Source of the DNA: Xylanimonas ulmi
GTDB taxonomy: Bacteria > Actinomycetota > Actinomycetes > Actinomycetales > Cellulomonadaceae
NCBI RefSeq assembly: GCF_004216535.1
Contig: NZ_SGWX01000001.1
Span: 1-64,000, forward strand
DNA length: 64,000 bases
Reading direction: 5' to 3'
Under the pieces are notes generated by a model. The model did not search any database. It was given only the letters and a program-made list of their open reading frames with translations, and was not told the DNA's origin. Below are positions 44,242 through 52,173 of the stretch, in pieces. The position numbers and the translations under genes were made by a program. Position 1 is the first letter of the stretch; each line of letters opens with the position of its first letter.

Positions 44242-45926
44242 CCGTGACGCCCTCATCCCCGGCGCGCGCGGCCTGGTGGCGTCAGGCGGTCGTCTACCAG
44301 GTCTACCCGCGCAGCTTCGCGGACGGCAATGGCGACGGTGTCGGTGACTTCGCCGGCATCCTGGGCCGGATCGGTCATCTCGAGGCGCTCGGGGTCGACG
44401 CCGTGTGGATCAGCCCGTTCTATCCGTCGGCGCTTGTCGACGGAGGCTACGACGTCGACGACTACACCGACATCGATCCCCGTATCGGCACGCTTGAGCA
44501 GTTCGACCTGCTGGTGCACGGCCTGCACGAACGAGGCATCCGATTGATCATCGACCTCGTTCCGAACCACTCCTCGAACCGGCATGCTCGGTTCCAGGCA
44601 GCGCTCGCCGCAGGGCCGGGATCGCCCGAGCGGGATTGGTACGTGTTTCGAGACGGCAGGGGAGAGCACGGCGAGCTGCCGCCCGCCGACTGGCGCTCGC
44701 TGATGGGCGAGCCCGCGTGGACGCGCGTGCCGGACGGACAGTGGTACCTCCACCTGTTCACCTCCGAACAGCCCGACTTCAACTGGTCCAACCCGGCGGT
44801 CCGCGACTTCTTCACACAGGTGCTGCGCTTTTGGGGGGACCGGGGCGTGGACGGGTTCCGCGTCGATGTCGCCAACGGCCTGACTAAGCGGCTCGACGCC
44901 GACCTGCCAAACCAAGAGCAGCTTGATGACGCCTCTGCGCACGCGGTCGGCGATCACCCGCTGTGGGACCGCGACGACGTCCAGAGCGTCTACCGACAGT
45001 GGCGGCGCGTGTTCGACGAGTACGACCCGCCGCTGATGGCGGTCGCCGAGGCGTGGGTGAGCGCCGATCGGCGACTCCGGTACACCGCGCCCGGGTCACT
45101 CGACCAGGCGTTCGGCTTCGACCTGCTGCGAGCGCCCTGGGACGCGAGCGCGTTCCGTCGGGTCATCGCGGAGAGCTACGACCTCGCTGACCGCTCGGGA
45201 GCCCCGCCGACGTGGGTGCTCTCCAGCCACGACGTCGTGCGGCACGCGACCAGGTACGGGCTCGTCGGCGCCGGTGACGAGAACGACTGGCTGCGCAGCC
45301 GAGGGGCGCAGCCTATCGAGGACCGTGAGGTCGGGTTGCGGCGGGCGCGTGCGGCGACTCTGCTCGCGCTCGCCCTGCCAGGCTCGGCCTACCTCTACCA
45401 GGGCGAGGAGTTGGGTCTGCCTGAGGTCATGGTCCCCGACGACCAACGTCAGGATCCCGTGTTCTGGCGCAAGGACGGGCTGGAGGTTGGCCGTGACGGA
45501 TGCCGAGTCCCGCTGCCGTGGACCACGGATGGCACGTCGTTCGGCTTTGGCGCCGGCGGTGCTCACCTGCCTCAACCGTCATGGTTCGGCGAGTACGCGG
45601 TCGACGGTCAGGAGCGCGACCCCGCGTCGACGCTCACGCTCTACCGCCGCGCGCTGAGGCTGCGCCGGGTGTTGCAGGTCGCCGAGAGCATGCGGCTCCT
45701 CGACCTCGGCAACGGTGTCGTCGGCTTCGAGCGTCCCGGTGGATGGATATCTGTCACCAACTTCGACGAGGCGCCTGTGCCCTTGCCCCGCGGGGAGGTG
45801 GTGCTCGCGAGTGACGCGGAGGCGGTGCGAGCTGGACTCCTCGGACCGAACGCCACGGTCTGGCTCACGCAGAACGGTGTTCAGGCCGCTGCCGCGTCCC
45901 GAGTCGTCGGAGGCGACCCGTCATGA
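44238..45926 (+). CDS. GH13 alpha-glucosidase (oligo-1,6-glucosidase-like)
   Basis: A 562-residue cytoplasmic alpha-amylase-family enzyme. Motifs in order: AVVYQVYPRSFADGNGDGVG, LGVDAVWISPFYPS, region I DLVPNHSS, region II GFRVDVAN with the nucleophile Asp near 209, region III VAEAW with the acid Glu near 271, and region IV SSHDVV with Asp near 332. The region IV and B-domain style fit exo-acting alpha-glucosidases. It is coupled to GH36 upstream and DUF4127 downstream. The exact linkage specificity is not readable. Confidence 0.93.
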   Translation: MTVTPSSPARAAWWRQAVVYQVYPRSFADGNGDGVGDFAGILGRIGHLEALGVDAVWISPFYPSALVDGGYDVDDYTDIDPRIGTLEQFDLLVHGLHERGIRLIIDLVPNHSSNRHARFQAALAAGPGSPERDWYVFRDGRGEHGELPPADWRSLMGEPAWTRVPDGQWYLHLFTSEQPDFNWSNPAVRDFFTQVLRFWGDRGVDGFRVDVANGLTKRLDADLPNQEQLDDASAHAVGDHPLWDRDDVQSVYRQWRRVFDEYDPPLMAVAEAWVSADRRLRYTAPGSLDQAFGFDLLRAPWDASAFRRVIAESYDLADRSGAPPTWVLSSHDVVRHATRYGLVGAGDENDWLRSRGAQPIEDREVGLRRARAATLLALALPGSAYLYQGEELGLPEVMVPDDQRQDPVFWRKDGLEVGRDGCRVPLPWTTDGTSFGFGAGGAHLPQPSWFGEYAVDGQERDPASTLTLYRRALRLRRVLQVAESMRLLDLGNGVVGFERPGGWISVTNFDEAPVPLPRGEVVLASDAEAVRAGLLGPNATVWLTQNGVQAAAASRVVGGDPS

Positions 45927-47452
45927 GGATCGCGTTGCTGCCGCTCGATGAGCGCCCTGTCAACGTGCGCCTGCCCGCTGAGGTCGCGGCGGTCGCGGGC
46001 GCCGAGGTCGTCGTGCCTCCTGCGGGAGCGCTGCCGCGGATGCGTGTGCCGGGTGACGTGGACGTCCTCGGCGACTGGCTGGTCGGCCAGTGCCTCGACC
46101 CTGCCACCGACGCAGCGGTCGTGTCGCTTGAGATGCTCCACCACGGCGGTTTGCTCCCCTCGCGCCTGAGTCACGACGACCTGTGGAGCACCCTCGGGCG
46201 ATCACAGGTGTTGCGCACCATCCGAGCCGCTCGACCGAGCCTGCCGATCGCCGCGCTGTCCGTCGTCATGCGCGCAAGCGACTCCTATGTGGCGGATGAG
46301 GAGCCCGAGTACTGGACGCTGTACGGCCGTGACCTGCACGCCGTCGGCGCGGACCTGCACAGGAGCTTCCTGGGAGAGCCGACGTCGGGCGCCGGCGCCC
46401 GCGTGCCGCATGAGGCGCGCGCGGACTTCCTGCGTCGTCGGCTCCGCAACCACCTGGTCAACCTTGCGGCGCTTGACCTCGTGGCTGACGGCGTGATCGC
46501 CCCGTTGCTCGTCACGGCCGACGACACCGCGTCCCGATCCGCCGGATCGGTCGAGCAGGCGTGGATCGCTCACTGGTCGCGTGCGCTGTGCCGGCCGGAG
46601 GGGTCTGTCGTCAGCCACCCTGGGGCCGACGAGGTCTCGGCCGTCCTGGTCTCTCGCGCGCTCGGCGCCCTCGACCCGCGACCGGTGTCGATCGCCGTCG
46701 CGTGCGCAGACCCGCTGGGGCTCAAGCGCACGGCGCCCTACGAGAACGCGCCGGTGGGTGTGGGGGCGGCGTCGCAGATTCGCGCGTCGGGCAGTGTCGT
46801 CGCTGACGGGCCGGGCGACGCGCTGCTGGTCGTGCACGCGCCCGATCCCATCGGCGGGGACTGGCGCGGGAGGATGCCCCACGACTGCGGGCGCGAGCCC
46901 GGGCCGGCCGCTCGGGGGGACGAGGCCGTGCGATCGACCGCCGCGGTCATCCGAGCCGCGCTCGACGCGGGCGCCGCCGTGGGCCTGGCCGACGTCCGAT
47001 ACGCCAATGGAGCAGACCCGCGGCTTGTCACGGAGTTGTTGGAGCAGGGGCTCATCGAGAGGCTGTCCGCCTACGCGGCGTGGAACACCGCAGGGAACAC
47101 TCTCGGGTCGGTCGTGGCGACGCTCCGCGCCGGAGTGATCGGCAGGCGCGCCGGCGCCTTCGACGCTCACGCGGCGCGAAGGCTGCTGGTGGGGCGTGTC
47201 CTGGAGGATTGGGGGTACCAGGCCGTGGTGCGCACCCGCCTGACGGGGACGCTCGACCCTCAGGCAGGAGAGGACCCCGCCGCCGACGGCCGTGGGGACA
47301 GCTACCTCGCCCGCGCGCGCCGTGAGCTCGCGGGGCTCCTTGAGCGTGTCTCGCCCGGAGCGCGGCTCGACCGCGTCACCCTGCCGTGGCGTCGTTCGTT
47401 CGAGGTCGAGTTCGACGTCCGACTGCCCCACGACAGACCGCGGGGGGCCTGA
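45923..47452 (+). CDS. DUF4127 protein
   Basis: A 509-residue cytoplasmic protein of DUF4127. The diagnostic start is IALLPLDERPVNVRLP; other blocks are VVSLEMLHHGGLLPSR, VMRASDSYVADEEPEYW, PLLVTADDTASRSAG, VGLADVRYANGADPRL and YAAWNTAGNTLGSVVA near 385. No enzymatic role is established for the family. Conserved Asp, Glu, His and Asn residues in these blocks look like an active site, and its place between glycosidases and a sugar kinase suggests an enzyme of sugar processing; this is inference. Four-base overlap with the GH13 gene, zero-base gap to the kinase. Confidence 0.85.
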   Translation: MRIALLPLDERPVNVRLPAEVAAVAGAEVVVPPAGALPRMRVPGDVDVLGDWLVGQCLDPATDAAVVSLEMLHHGGLLPSRLSHDDLWSTLGRSQVLRTIRAARPSLPIAALSVVMRASDSYVADEEPEYWTLYGRDLHAVGADLHRSFLGEPTSGAGARVPHEARADFLRRRLRNHLVNLAALDLVADGVIAPLLVTADDTASRSAGSVEQAWIAHWSRALCRPEGSVVSHPGADEVSAVLVSRALGALDPRPVSIAVACADPLGLKRTAPYENAPVGVGAASQIRASGSVVADGPGDALLVVHAPDPIGGDWRGRMPHDCGREPGPAARGDEAVRSTAAVIRAALDAGAAVGLADVRYANGADPRLVTELLEQGLIERLSAYAAWNTAGNTLGSVVATLRAGVIGRRAGAFDAHAARRLLVGRVLEDWGYQAVVRTRLTGTLDPQAGEDPAADGRGDSYLARARRELAGLLERVSPGARLDRVTLPWRRSFEVEFDVRLPHDRPRGA

Positions 47453-48373
47453 GTGCGTTGCTTTCTGGGGGTTGACGTCGGCGGAACGAAGACCGCCGCC
47501 GCCGTGGTCGACGCGTGCGGGCGGGTGCTGCTGAGCTCCGTCGTCGCGACGCCCGCACGGCTCGGGGGAGCGGCGGTGCTGGAGGCCGCAGGCGCTGGTG
47601 CGGCCTTGACGCTCGAGCGCGCCCGTGCGGAGGGTCTGCGACCCGAGGCATGCGGCGCCGGTGTGGCTGGGGTCATCGGCCCCGACGGGGTCGTCACCAG
47701 TGCGACCGAGGCGCTGCCAGGCTGGGCCGGCGTCGATGTTCGATCGGGCCTGGCGGCAGCGACCGGCCTGCCGGTGCGTGTCGTCAACGACGTTCACGCG
47801 CTCGCTCTCGGTGAGGCTCGGTTCGGCGCCGCGGCGGACGCGCGAAGTGTCCTGGTCGTCGCCGTCGGGACCGGCGTCGGCGGCGCCTTCGTCCACGACC
47901 GGAGGTTGGTCGCGGGGCGCAGCGGAACCGCCGGGTCGATCGGGCACACTCCGGTCGCAGGTCGTGAGGGCCGCCGGTGCCCGTGCGGCGCCGAGGACCA
48001 CCTGGAGGCCTACGCCTCGGGTCCGGCGATCGTGAGCCGCTACGCCGCGCGTGGTGGGCAGGGCGAGCGCCTGGAGGACGTTGTGGCCGCTGCGGGGCGC
48101 GGAGACGACGCCGCGCGCACGGTGCTGGTCGAGGCGGGGACCCTGATCGGGCAGGTCGTGGCAGGCGCCGCCAATCTCCTCGACCCGCACGCGATTGTGT
48201 TGGGCGGCGGGGTGCTGCACGCAGGGGCTCACCTGCTCGATCCGCTCAGGCGGGCCTTGATGGCGCACACGCTGCCGGGACCGCGCGCTGCGCCGGTGAG
48301 CGCTACGGCGCCGCTGCCCCATGGGAACGTCGTCGGTGCCGCAAGCCTGGTGATGGATGGTATAGACCTTTAG
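47453..48373 (+). CDS. ROK-family sugar kinase
   Basis: A 306-residue kinase of the ROK family. The phosphate loop is GVDVGGTKTAAAVVD, the sugar-binding Asp is in VVNDVHALALGEA, then GTGVGGAFV, GSIGHTPV, and VLGGGVLHAG. The usual zinc motif CxCGxxGCxE appears as CPCGAEDHLE: two Cys are kept but the third is lost, with His in its place. With the adjacent NanE, the most sensible substrate is N-acetylmannosamine or another amino sugar (NanK-like), but glucose-type sugars are not excluded. GTG directly follows the DUF4127 stop. The last codons contain a GntR operator. Confidence 0.88.
   Translation: MRCFLGVDVGGTKTAAAVVDACGRVLLSSVVATPARLGGAAVLEAAGAGAALTLERARAEGLRPEACGAGVAGVIGPDGVVTSATEALPGWAGVDVRSGLAAATGLPVRVVNDVHALALGEARFGAAADARSVLVVAVGTGVGGAFVHDRRLVAGRSGTAGSIGHTPVAGREGRRCPCGAEDHLEAYASGPAIVSRYAARGGQGERLEDVVAAAGRGDDAARTVLVEAGTLIGQVVAGAANLLDPHAIVLGGGVLHAGAHLLDPLRRALMAHTLPGPRAAPVSATAPLPHGNVVGAASLVMDGIDL
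48359..48368. promoter_or_regulatory. dre-like operator 3, inside the end of the ROK gene
   Basis: GGTATAGACC, flanked by AT and TT, encodes the Gly-Ile-Asp of the ROK C-terminus and lies 15 bases before the GntR start. Binding would give autoregulation. Confidence 0.7.
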
Positions 48374-48382
48374 GATGGCCTT

Positions 48383-49114
48383 ATGACGGCAGAACCCGGG
48401 GTCACAGCCCCGCCTCGCTCGAAGTACCTGCAGATCAAGGACGCTCTGCTCGAGGCGTACATCGACGGCAAGCCGGCCGGCAGCGCTCTTCCCCCCGAGC
48501 GGGTCCTCGCGGCTGACTTCGGCGTCACTCGCGTCACCGTGCGTCGCGCCATCGACGAATTGGAGTCCGACGGGTTGGTCTACCGGGTTCAAGGCGGGGG
48601 CACGTACTCCGTCGGCCCGTCGATCGCCAAGTCGCTGCGCCTGACGTCGTTCAGCGAGGACGTCCGGGCTCGTGGCAGGACGCCAAGCTCGCGACTGTTG
48701 GAGGTCGCTCACGGCGCCGCTGGTGACGAGGTCGGGCGCAGCCTCCACCTCAGTCCGGGGGACGGTGTCGTGACCGTCCGGCGCCTGCGCATGGCAGACG
48801 GCGAGCCGATGTGCCTGGAGGTGTGCGCTCTCGCGGCAGCGACCGTCCCTGGCCTGGAGGACCTCGATCTGACTGGCTCGCTCTACGAGTTGCTCGAGCG
48901 GCACTACGGCATCGCGCCCACGCGCGCCGAGCAGCTCATCGAGGCGACGGTGCTCGACGAGCATGACGCCGCGATGCTCGGCGTGCCGCCGTTCTCCGCG
49001 GCGCTGCGCGCGACACGGACCTCGTACGACTCGCGAGGTGGTCCCGTCGAGTACGCGGTGACGACGTACCGGGCCGACCGGTACTCGCTTCGGTTCGCCG
49101 TGCGCAGGGACTGA
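48383..49114 (+). CDS. GntR-family (HutC/DasR/NagR type) regulator
   Basis: A 243-residue regulator. The winged HTH spans residues about 12-75 (YLQIKDALLEAYIDGKPAG, LPPERVLAADFGVTRVTVRR, AIDELESDGLVYRVQGGGTY) and a UTRA effector domain follows (TSFSEDVRARGRTPSSRLLE, LEVCALAAATVPGLE, TRAEQLIEATVLDEHDAAML). DasR and NagR of this class bind GlcNAc-6-P or related amino-sugar phosphates at TGGTCTAGACCA-like sites, and four such sites lie around this locus. AGGATGG precedes the ATG. It is the likely local repressor. Confidence 0.92.
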   Translation: MTAEPGVTAPPRSKYLQIKDALLEAYIDGKPAGSALPPERVLAADFGVTRVTVRRAIDELESDGLVYRVQGGGTYSVGPSIAKSLRLTSFSEDVRARGRTPSSRLLEVAHGAAGDEVGRSLHLSPGDGVVTVRRLRMADGEPMCLEVCALAAATVPGLEDLDLTGSLYELLERHYGIAPTRAEQLIEATVLDEHDAAMLGVPPFSAALRATRTSYDSRGGPVEYAVTTYRADRYSLRFAVRRD

Positions 49115-49154
49115 CGGCGGATCCTCCCAAAATCGTTGCATGGCCGAGATAAAT

Positions 49155-49164
49155 GGTATATACC
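49155..49164. promoter_or_regulatory. dre-like operator 4 upstream of nanE
   Basis: GGTATATACC is a perfect palindrome overlapping the probable -10 (TATATA, 49157-49162) with TTGCAT at 49136-49141 as -35; repression by occlusion is expected. Confidence 0.75.
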
Positions 49165-49171
49165 AAAGCCT

Positions 49172-49975
49172 GTGAAATTGACTCCCGGCTCGCGCCCCCG
49201 AGGGACCGGACGTCCATCTCGTGATGTGACCGTCGCGAAGCTGGCTCACGGCCTGGTCGTCTCCGCGCAGACCCACCATCCGGGCGGACCGCTCGACCAC
49301 CCCGCCACGCTGGTGCGCCTCGCCCTGGCGGCAGGGCACGGCGGGGCTGCCGGCTTCCGGGTCGCGTCCCCGGACGTCGTCGCCCTGCTGAGCGGGAGCA
49401 CGGACCGACCGGTCATCGGCATCACGAAGCGTCGCGTGCCAGGCCAGGAGGTGTTCATCACTCCGTCGGTGTCCGACGCGGTGGCCCTGGTGAACGCGGG
49501 GGCGGACCTTGTCGCGGCGCATGCGGCGACCCGAGGACGACCAGCGGAGACGTTCGGCGAGATCGTCGCCGCCTGCCACGCACTCGGGGTGCCCGTGATG
49601 GCGGACTGCGCAACCGAGGCCGAGGCGCATGACGCCGTCGAGGCAGGCGCGGACCTCATCGCGACCACCATGGCTGGGTACACCCGAGAGACGAGGGACG
49701 TCGTCCCGCCCGCACTGGAGCTGGCGGAACGGTTGGTGCGCGCCCTCACGGTCCCGGTGGTCGTCGAAGGGGGTGTCTGGGACCCGGCTGTCGTCACCGC
49801 GGCCTTTGCGACGGGTGCGTATGCGGTCGTCGTCGGCTCGGCCGTGACCGACCCCGAGCGCATCACGCGACGGATGGTGGCGGCGATCCCGCCGATCCCC
49901 GAGAACAGGTCCGCTGTCGAACAGGTCGACGCGCGTGGCCCCTGGGCCTCGACCCCGAATGGAGAGTGTCGGTAA
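49172..49975 (+). CDS. nanE: N-acylglucosamine-6-phosphate 2-epimerase (NanE-like)
   Basis: A 267-residue TIM-barrel epimerase converting ManNAc-6-P to GlcNAc-6-P in the known family. Conserved blocks are HGLVVSAQ, GGAAGFRVASPDVV, GITKRRVPGQEVFITPS with the catalytic Lys near 86, ADLVAAHAAT, VMADCATEAEAHDAVEAGAD, and VPVVVEGGVWDP with the catalytic Glu near 199. Some positions depart from the usual wording (EGGVWDP for EGRIxTPE). GTG 49172 sits about ten bases after the -10, consistent with a leaderless message; GTG 49226 is the alternative and would remove a basic 18-residue extension absent from relatives. The Gfo/Idh gene follows after two bases. Confidence 0.82.
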   Translation: MKLTPGSRPRGTGRPSRDVTVAKLAHGLVVSAQTHHPGGPLDHPATLVRLALAAGHGGAAGFRVASPDVVALLSGSTDRPVIGITKRRVPGQEVFITPSVSDAVALVNAGADLVAAHAATRGRPAETFGEIVAACHALGVPVMADCATEAEAHDAVEAGADLIATTMAGYTRETRDVVPPALELAERLVRALTVPVVVEGGVWDPAVVTAAFATGAYAVVVGSAVTDPERITRRMVAAIPPIPENRSAVEQVDARGPWASTPNGECR

Positions 49976-49977
49976 CC

Positions 49978-50991
49978 ATGAGAGTGGGAATGATCGGCGC
50001 CGGCGGAATCGCCGTCGAGCACGCCGCCGCCTGGGCGGCGCTCGGTGCTGAGATCACGGTCTTCAGCGCCGAGGGTGCGCAAGACCTTGCGACGGAATGC
50101 GGCGGGAAGGCGGTCGCCAGCCTCGACGACCTTTTGGGCCGCAGCGACGTCGTCGACGTCATGACGCCGACGGACACGCATTACGAGTACACGCTGGCCG
50201 CAATCGAGGCCGGCCGGCACGTGGTGTGCGAGAAGCCGCTCGCGCGCACGCCGGCACAGGCTGGTGAGCTCGTGTGGGCAGCCGCCCGTGCGGGGGTGCA
50301 GCTCTATCCGGCCCAGGTTGTGCGCTACTTCCCGGAGTACGTCGCCACCCGGAACGCGGTTGCCGCCGGGCGTGTCGGACGCCCCGCCGTGCTGCGGCTC
50401 ACGCGAAGCGGCGTGTTCCCCTCGTGGTCGCCATGGTTCGCCGACGACGCACGGTCGGGTGGGATCGTCGCTGACCAGATGATCCACGACCTGGACATCG
50501 CGCGGTGGATTGCTGGAGAGGTCCGTGAGGTGTACGCGCTGCGCTCGCGCGCCGACCAGCGGCAGACCGCGCACGTCACGCTCACCCATGTGAGCGGAGC
50601 CGTCAGCTCGGTCGCCGGGCTGTGGGGTCCGCCGCACCTGGCGTTCCGCACCGCCGTCCACGTCGCCGGCGACCGCGGAGTCCTGCGGTACGACTCTGCT
50701 CAGCCAACTGGTGTGCGAGCCGACCTCGCCCCGGTCGCGGTCGACGGGCGACCTCGCCCCGCCGCGGTCGGAGGTGAGAGCCCCTATCTCGCGCAGTTGC
50801 GTGAGTTCGCAGCGGCATTCGACGGCGGGCCACTCCCGCGCGTCGACGCCGTCGACGGGGCGATCGCCGTCGAACTCGCCGCCGCCGCCCAGACCTCGAT
50901 CGCGCGCGGTGAGCCTGTGCGCGTCGACACAGCGGCACGCGCGTGCGCACTGGCTGCCGCTGTCGGCACCACGGATCGGAGAAGCGCGTGA
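49978..50991 (+). CDS. Gfo/Idh/MocA oxidoreductase 1
   Basis: A 337-residue NAD(P)-dependent oxidoreductase. GMIGAGGIAVEHAAAWAALG is the dinucleotide-binding turn, VCEKPLAR holds the catalytic Lys, and VADQMIHDLDIARWI the conserved His. Substrate in this family is usually a sugar, inositol or sugar acid. Two-base gap from nanE, so it is in the same unit. GGAGAG lies 11 bases before ATG. Confidence 0.88.
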   Translation: MRVGMIGAGGIAVEHAAAWAALGAEITVFSAEGAQDLATECGGKAVASLDDLLGRSDVVDVMTPTDTHYEYTLAAIEAGRHVVCEKPLARTPAQAGELVWAAARAGVQLYPAQVVRYFPEYVATRNAVAAGRVGRPAVLRLTRSGVFPSWSPWFADDARSGGIVADQMIHDLDIARWIAGEVREVYALRSRADQRQTAHVTLTHVSGAVSSVAGLWGPPHLAFRTAVHVAGDRGVLRYDSAQPTGVRADLAPVAVDGRPRPAAVGGESPYLAQLREFAAAFDGGPLPRVDAVDGAIAVELAAAAQTSIARGEPVRVDTAARACALAAAVGTTDRRSA

Positions 50992-52031
50992 ACCACGACA
51001 AGCCCCGCCACGCCGACCTGAAGGTCGCGGTGCTCTCCTTCGCGCACCCACACGCCGAGGCGTACGCGGACCTGCTCACCGCATGGCCTGGCGTCCAGGT
51101 ACTGGCCGCCGACCCCGACGGCTCGACCGAATCGGGTGGGGGCCCCCGGGGTCGGGAGCTTGCACAGACTCTCGGCGTGGACTACGTCGAGACGTATGCC
51201 GAGGCGTTCGCCTGGGGTCCCGACGCCGTCATTGTGTGCAGCGAGAACGCCCGTCACCGCGACCTGGTCGTCGCCGCCGCCCGGGCGGGGGCGCACGTGC
51301 TGTGCGAGAAGCCGCTCGCCACGAGCGCCGCCGACGCGCGCGCCATGATCGAGGCGTGCGACGGAGCCGGCGTCTTCCTCATGACCGCCTACCCGGTCCG
51401 GTTCAGCCCCGAGTTCGCGACGCTGCGCGCGCACGTGGACGCGGGATCCCTCGGACAGGTGATGGCGTTGGTGGGGACCAACAACGGAAAGATCCCCCTG
51501 GACGGGCGGCCCTGGTTCGTCGACCCCAGGCTTGCGGGAGGTGGAGCGCTTGTCGACCACGTCGTGCACGTCGCAGATCTGCTGGATGCCTTGCTGGGCG
51601 TGCGAGCGGAGTCCGTCCGTGCGGCGACGAACCGCATCCTGCACGCTGACGATCCGCGTGTGACCGTCGAGACCGGTGGGCTGGTCAATGTCACCTACCC
51701 CGGTGGGGTGATCGCCACGATCGACTGCTCATGGAGCCACCCGAACGCAGCGCCCAACTGGGGTGGGCTCACGCTTCAGGCGGTCGGCACAGAGGGTGTC
51801 ATCGACATCGACCCGTTCGGCGCCCACGTTGCCGGGACGGCCGAAGACCAGCCCGCGTGGCTAGCGTTCGGCGGCGATCTTGACCGTGCGATGCTCGGGC
51901 ATTTTCTGGACGGCGTCCGCAGCGGCGTGGCTCCGCAACCAGACGGGCCCGCGGGACTCCGCAGCCTGGAGGTGATGTTGGCCGCTCAGGAGTCCGCGGC
52001 GACGGGTCAGGCGGTCCGACTGGCCACGTGA
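50988..52031 (+). CDS. Gfo/Idh/MocA oxidoreductase 2 with atypical nucleotide-binding turn
   Basis: A 347-residue protein of the same family but its N-terminus reads VAVLSFAHPHAEAYADLLTA in place of the glycine-rich GxGxxG, a form known in a subgroup with an F-x-H-x-H start. LCEKPLATS and GGGALVDHVVHVADLL keep the catalytic Lys and His. Start GTG overlaps the upstream stop by four bases. It may act on the product of the first oxidoreductase. Confidence 0.87.
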   Translation: MNHDKPRHADLKVAVLSFAHPHAEAYADLLTAWPGVQVLAADPDGSTESGGGPRGRELAQTLGVDYVETYAEAFAWGPDAVIVCSENARHRDLVVAAARAGAHVLCEKPLATSAADARAMIEACDGAGVFLMTAYPVRFSPEFATLRAHVDAGSLGQVMALVGTNNGKIPLDGRPWFVDPRLAGGGALVDHVVHVADLLDALLGVRAESVRAATNRILHADDPRVTVETGGLVNVTYPGGVIATIDCSWSHPNAAPNWGGLTLQAVGTEGVIDIDPFGAHVAGTAEDQPAWLAFGGDLDRAMLGHFLDGVRSGVAPQPDGPAGLRSLEVMLAAQESAATGQAVRLAT

Positions 52032-52173
52032 GTGTGCCGCTGCCGGGCTCGCCCGCGGGCGCTCCTGCCGTCCAGGTGATCAGTTGATGGCGGGTCCGGA
52101 CCGCGGACGCATACGGTCTGCTCAGGCGCGTCCGGCGACCGGAGCGCGCACCATCGATCATGCGGTGTGGGGG

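Noticed and set aside
46202-49630. Long minus-strand frame across DUF4127, ROK and GntR genes
   Set aside because: Opposite-strand shadow of three recognised genes in high-GC sequence.
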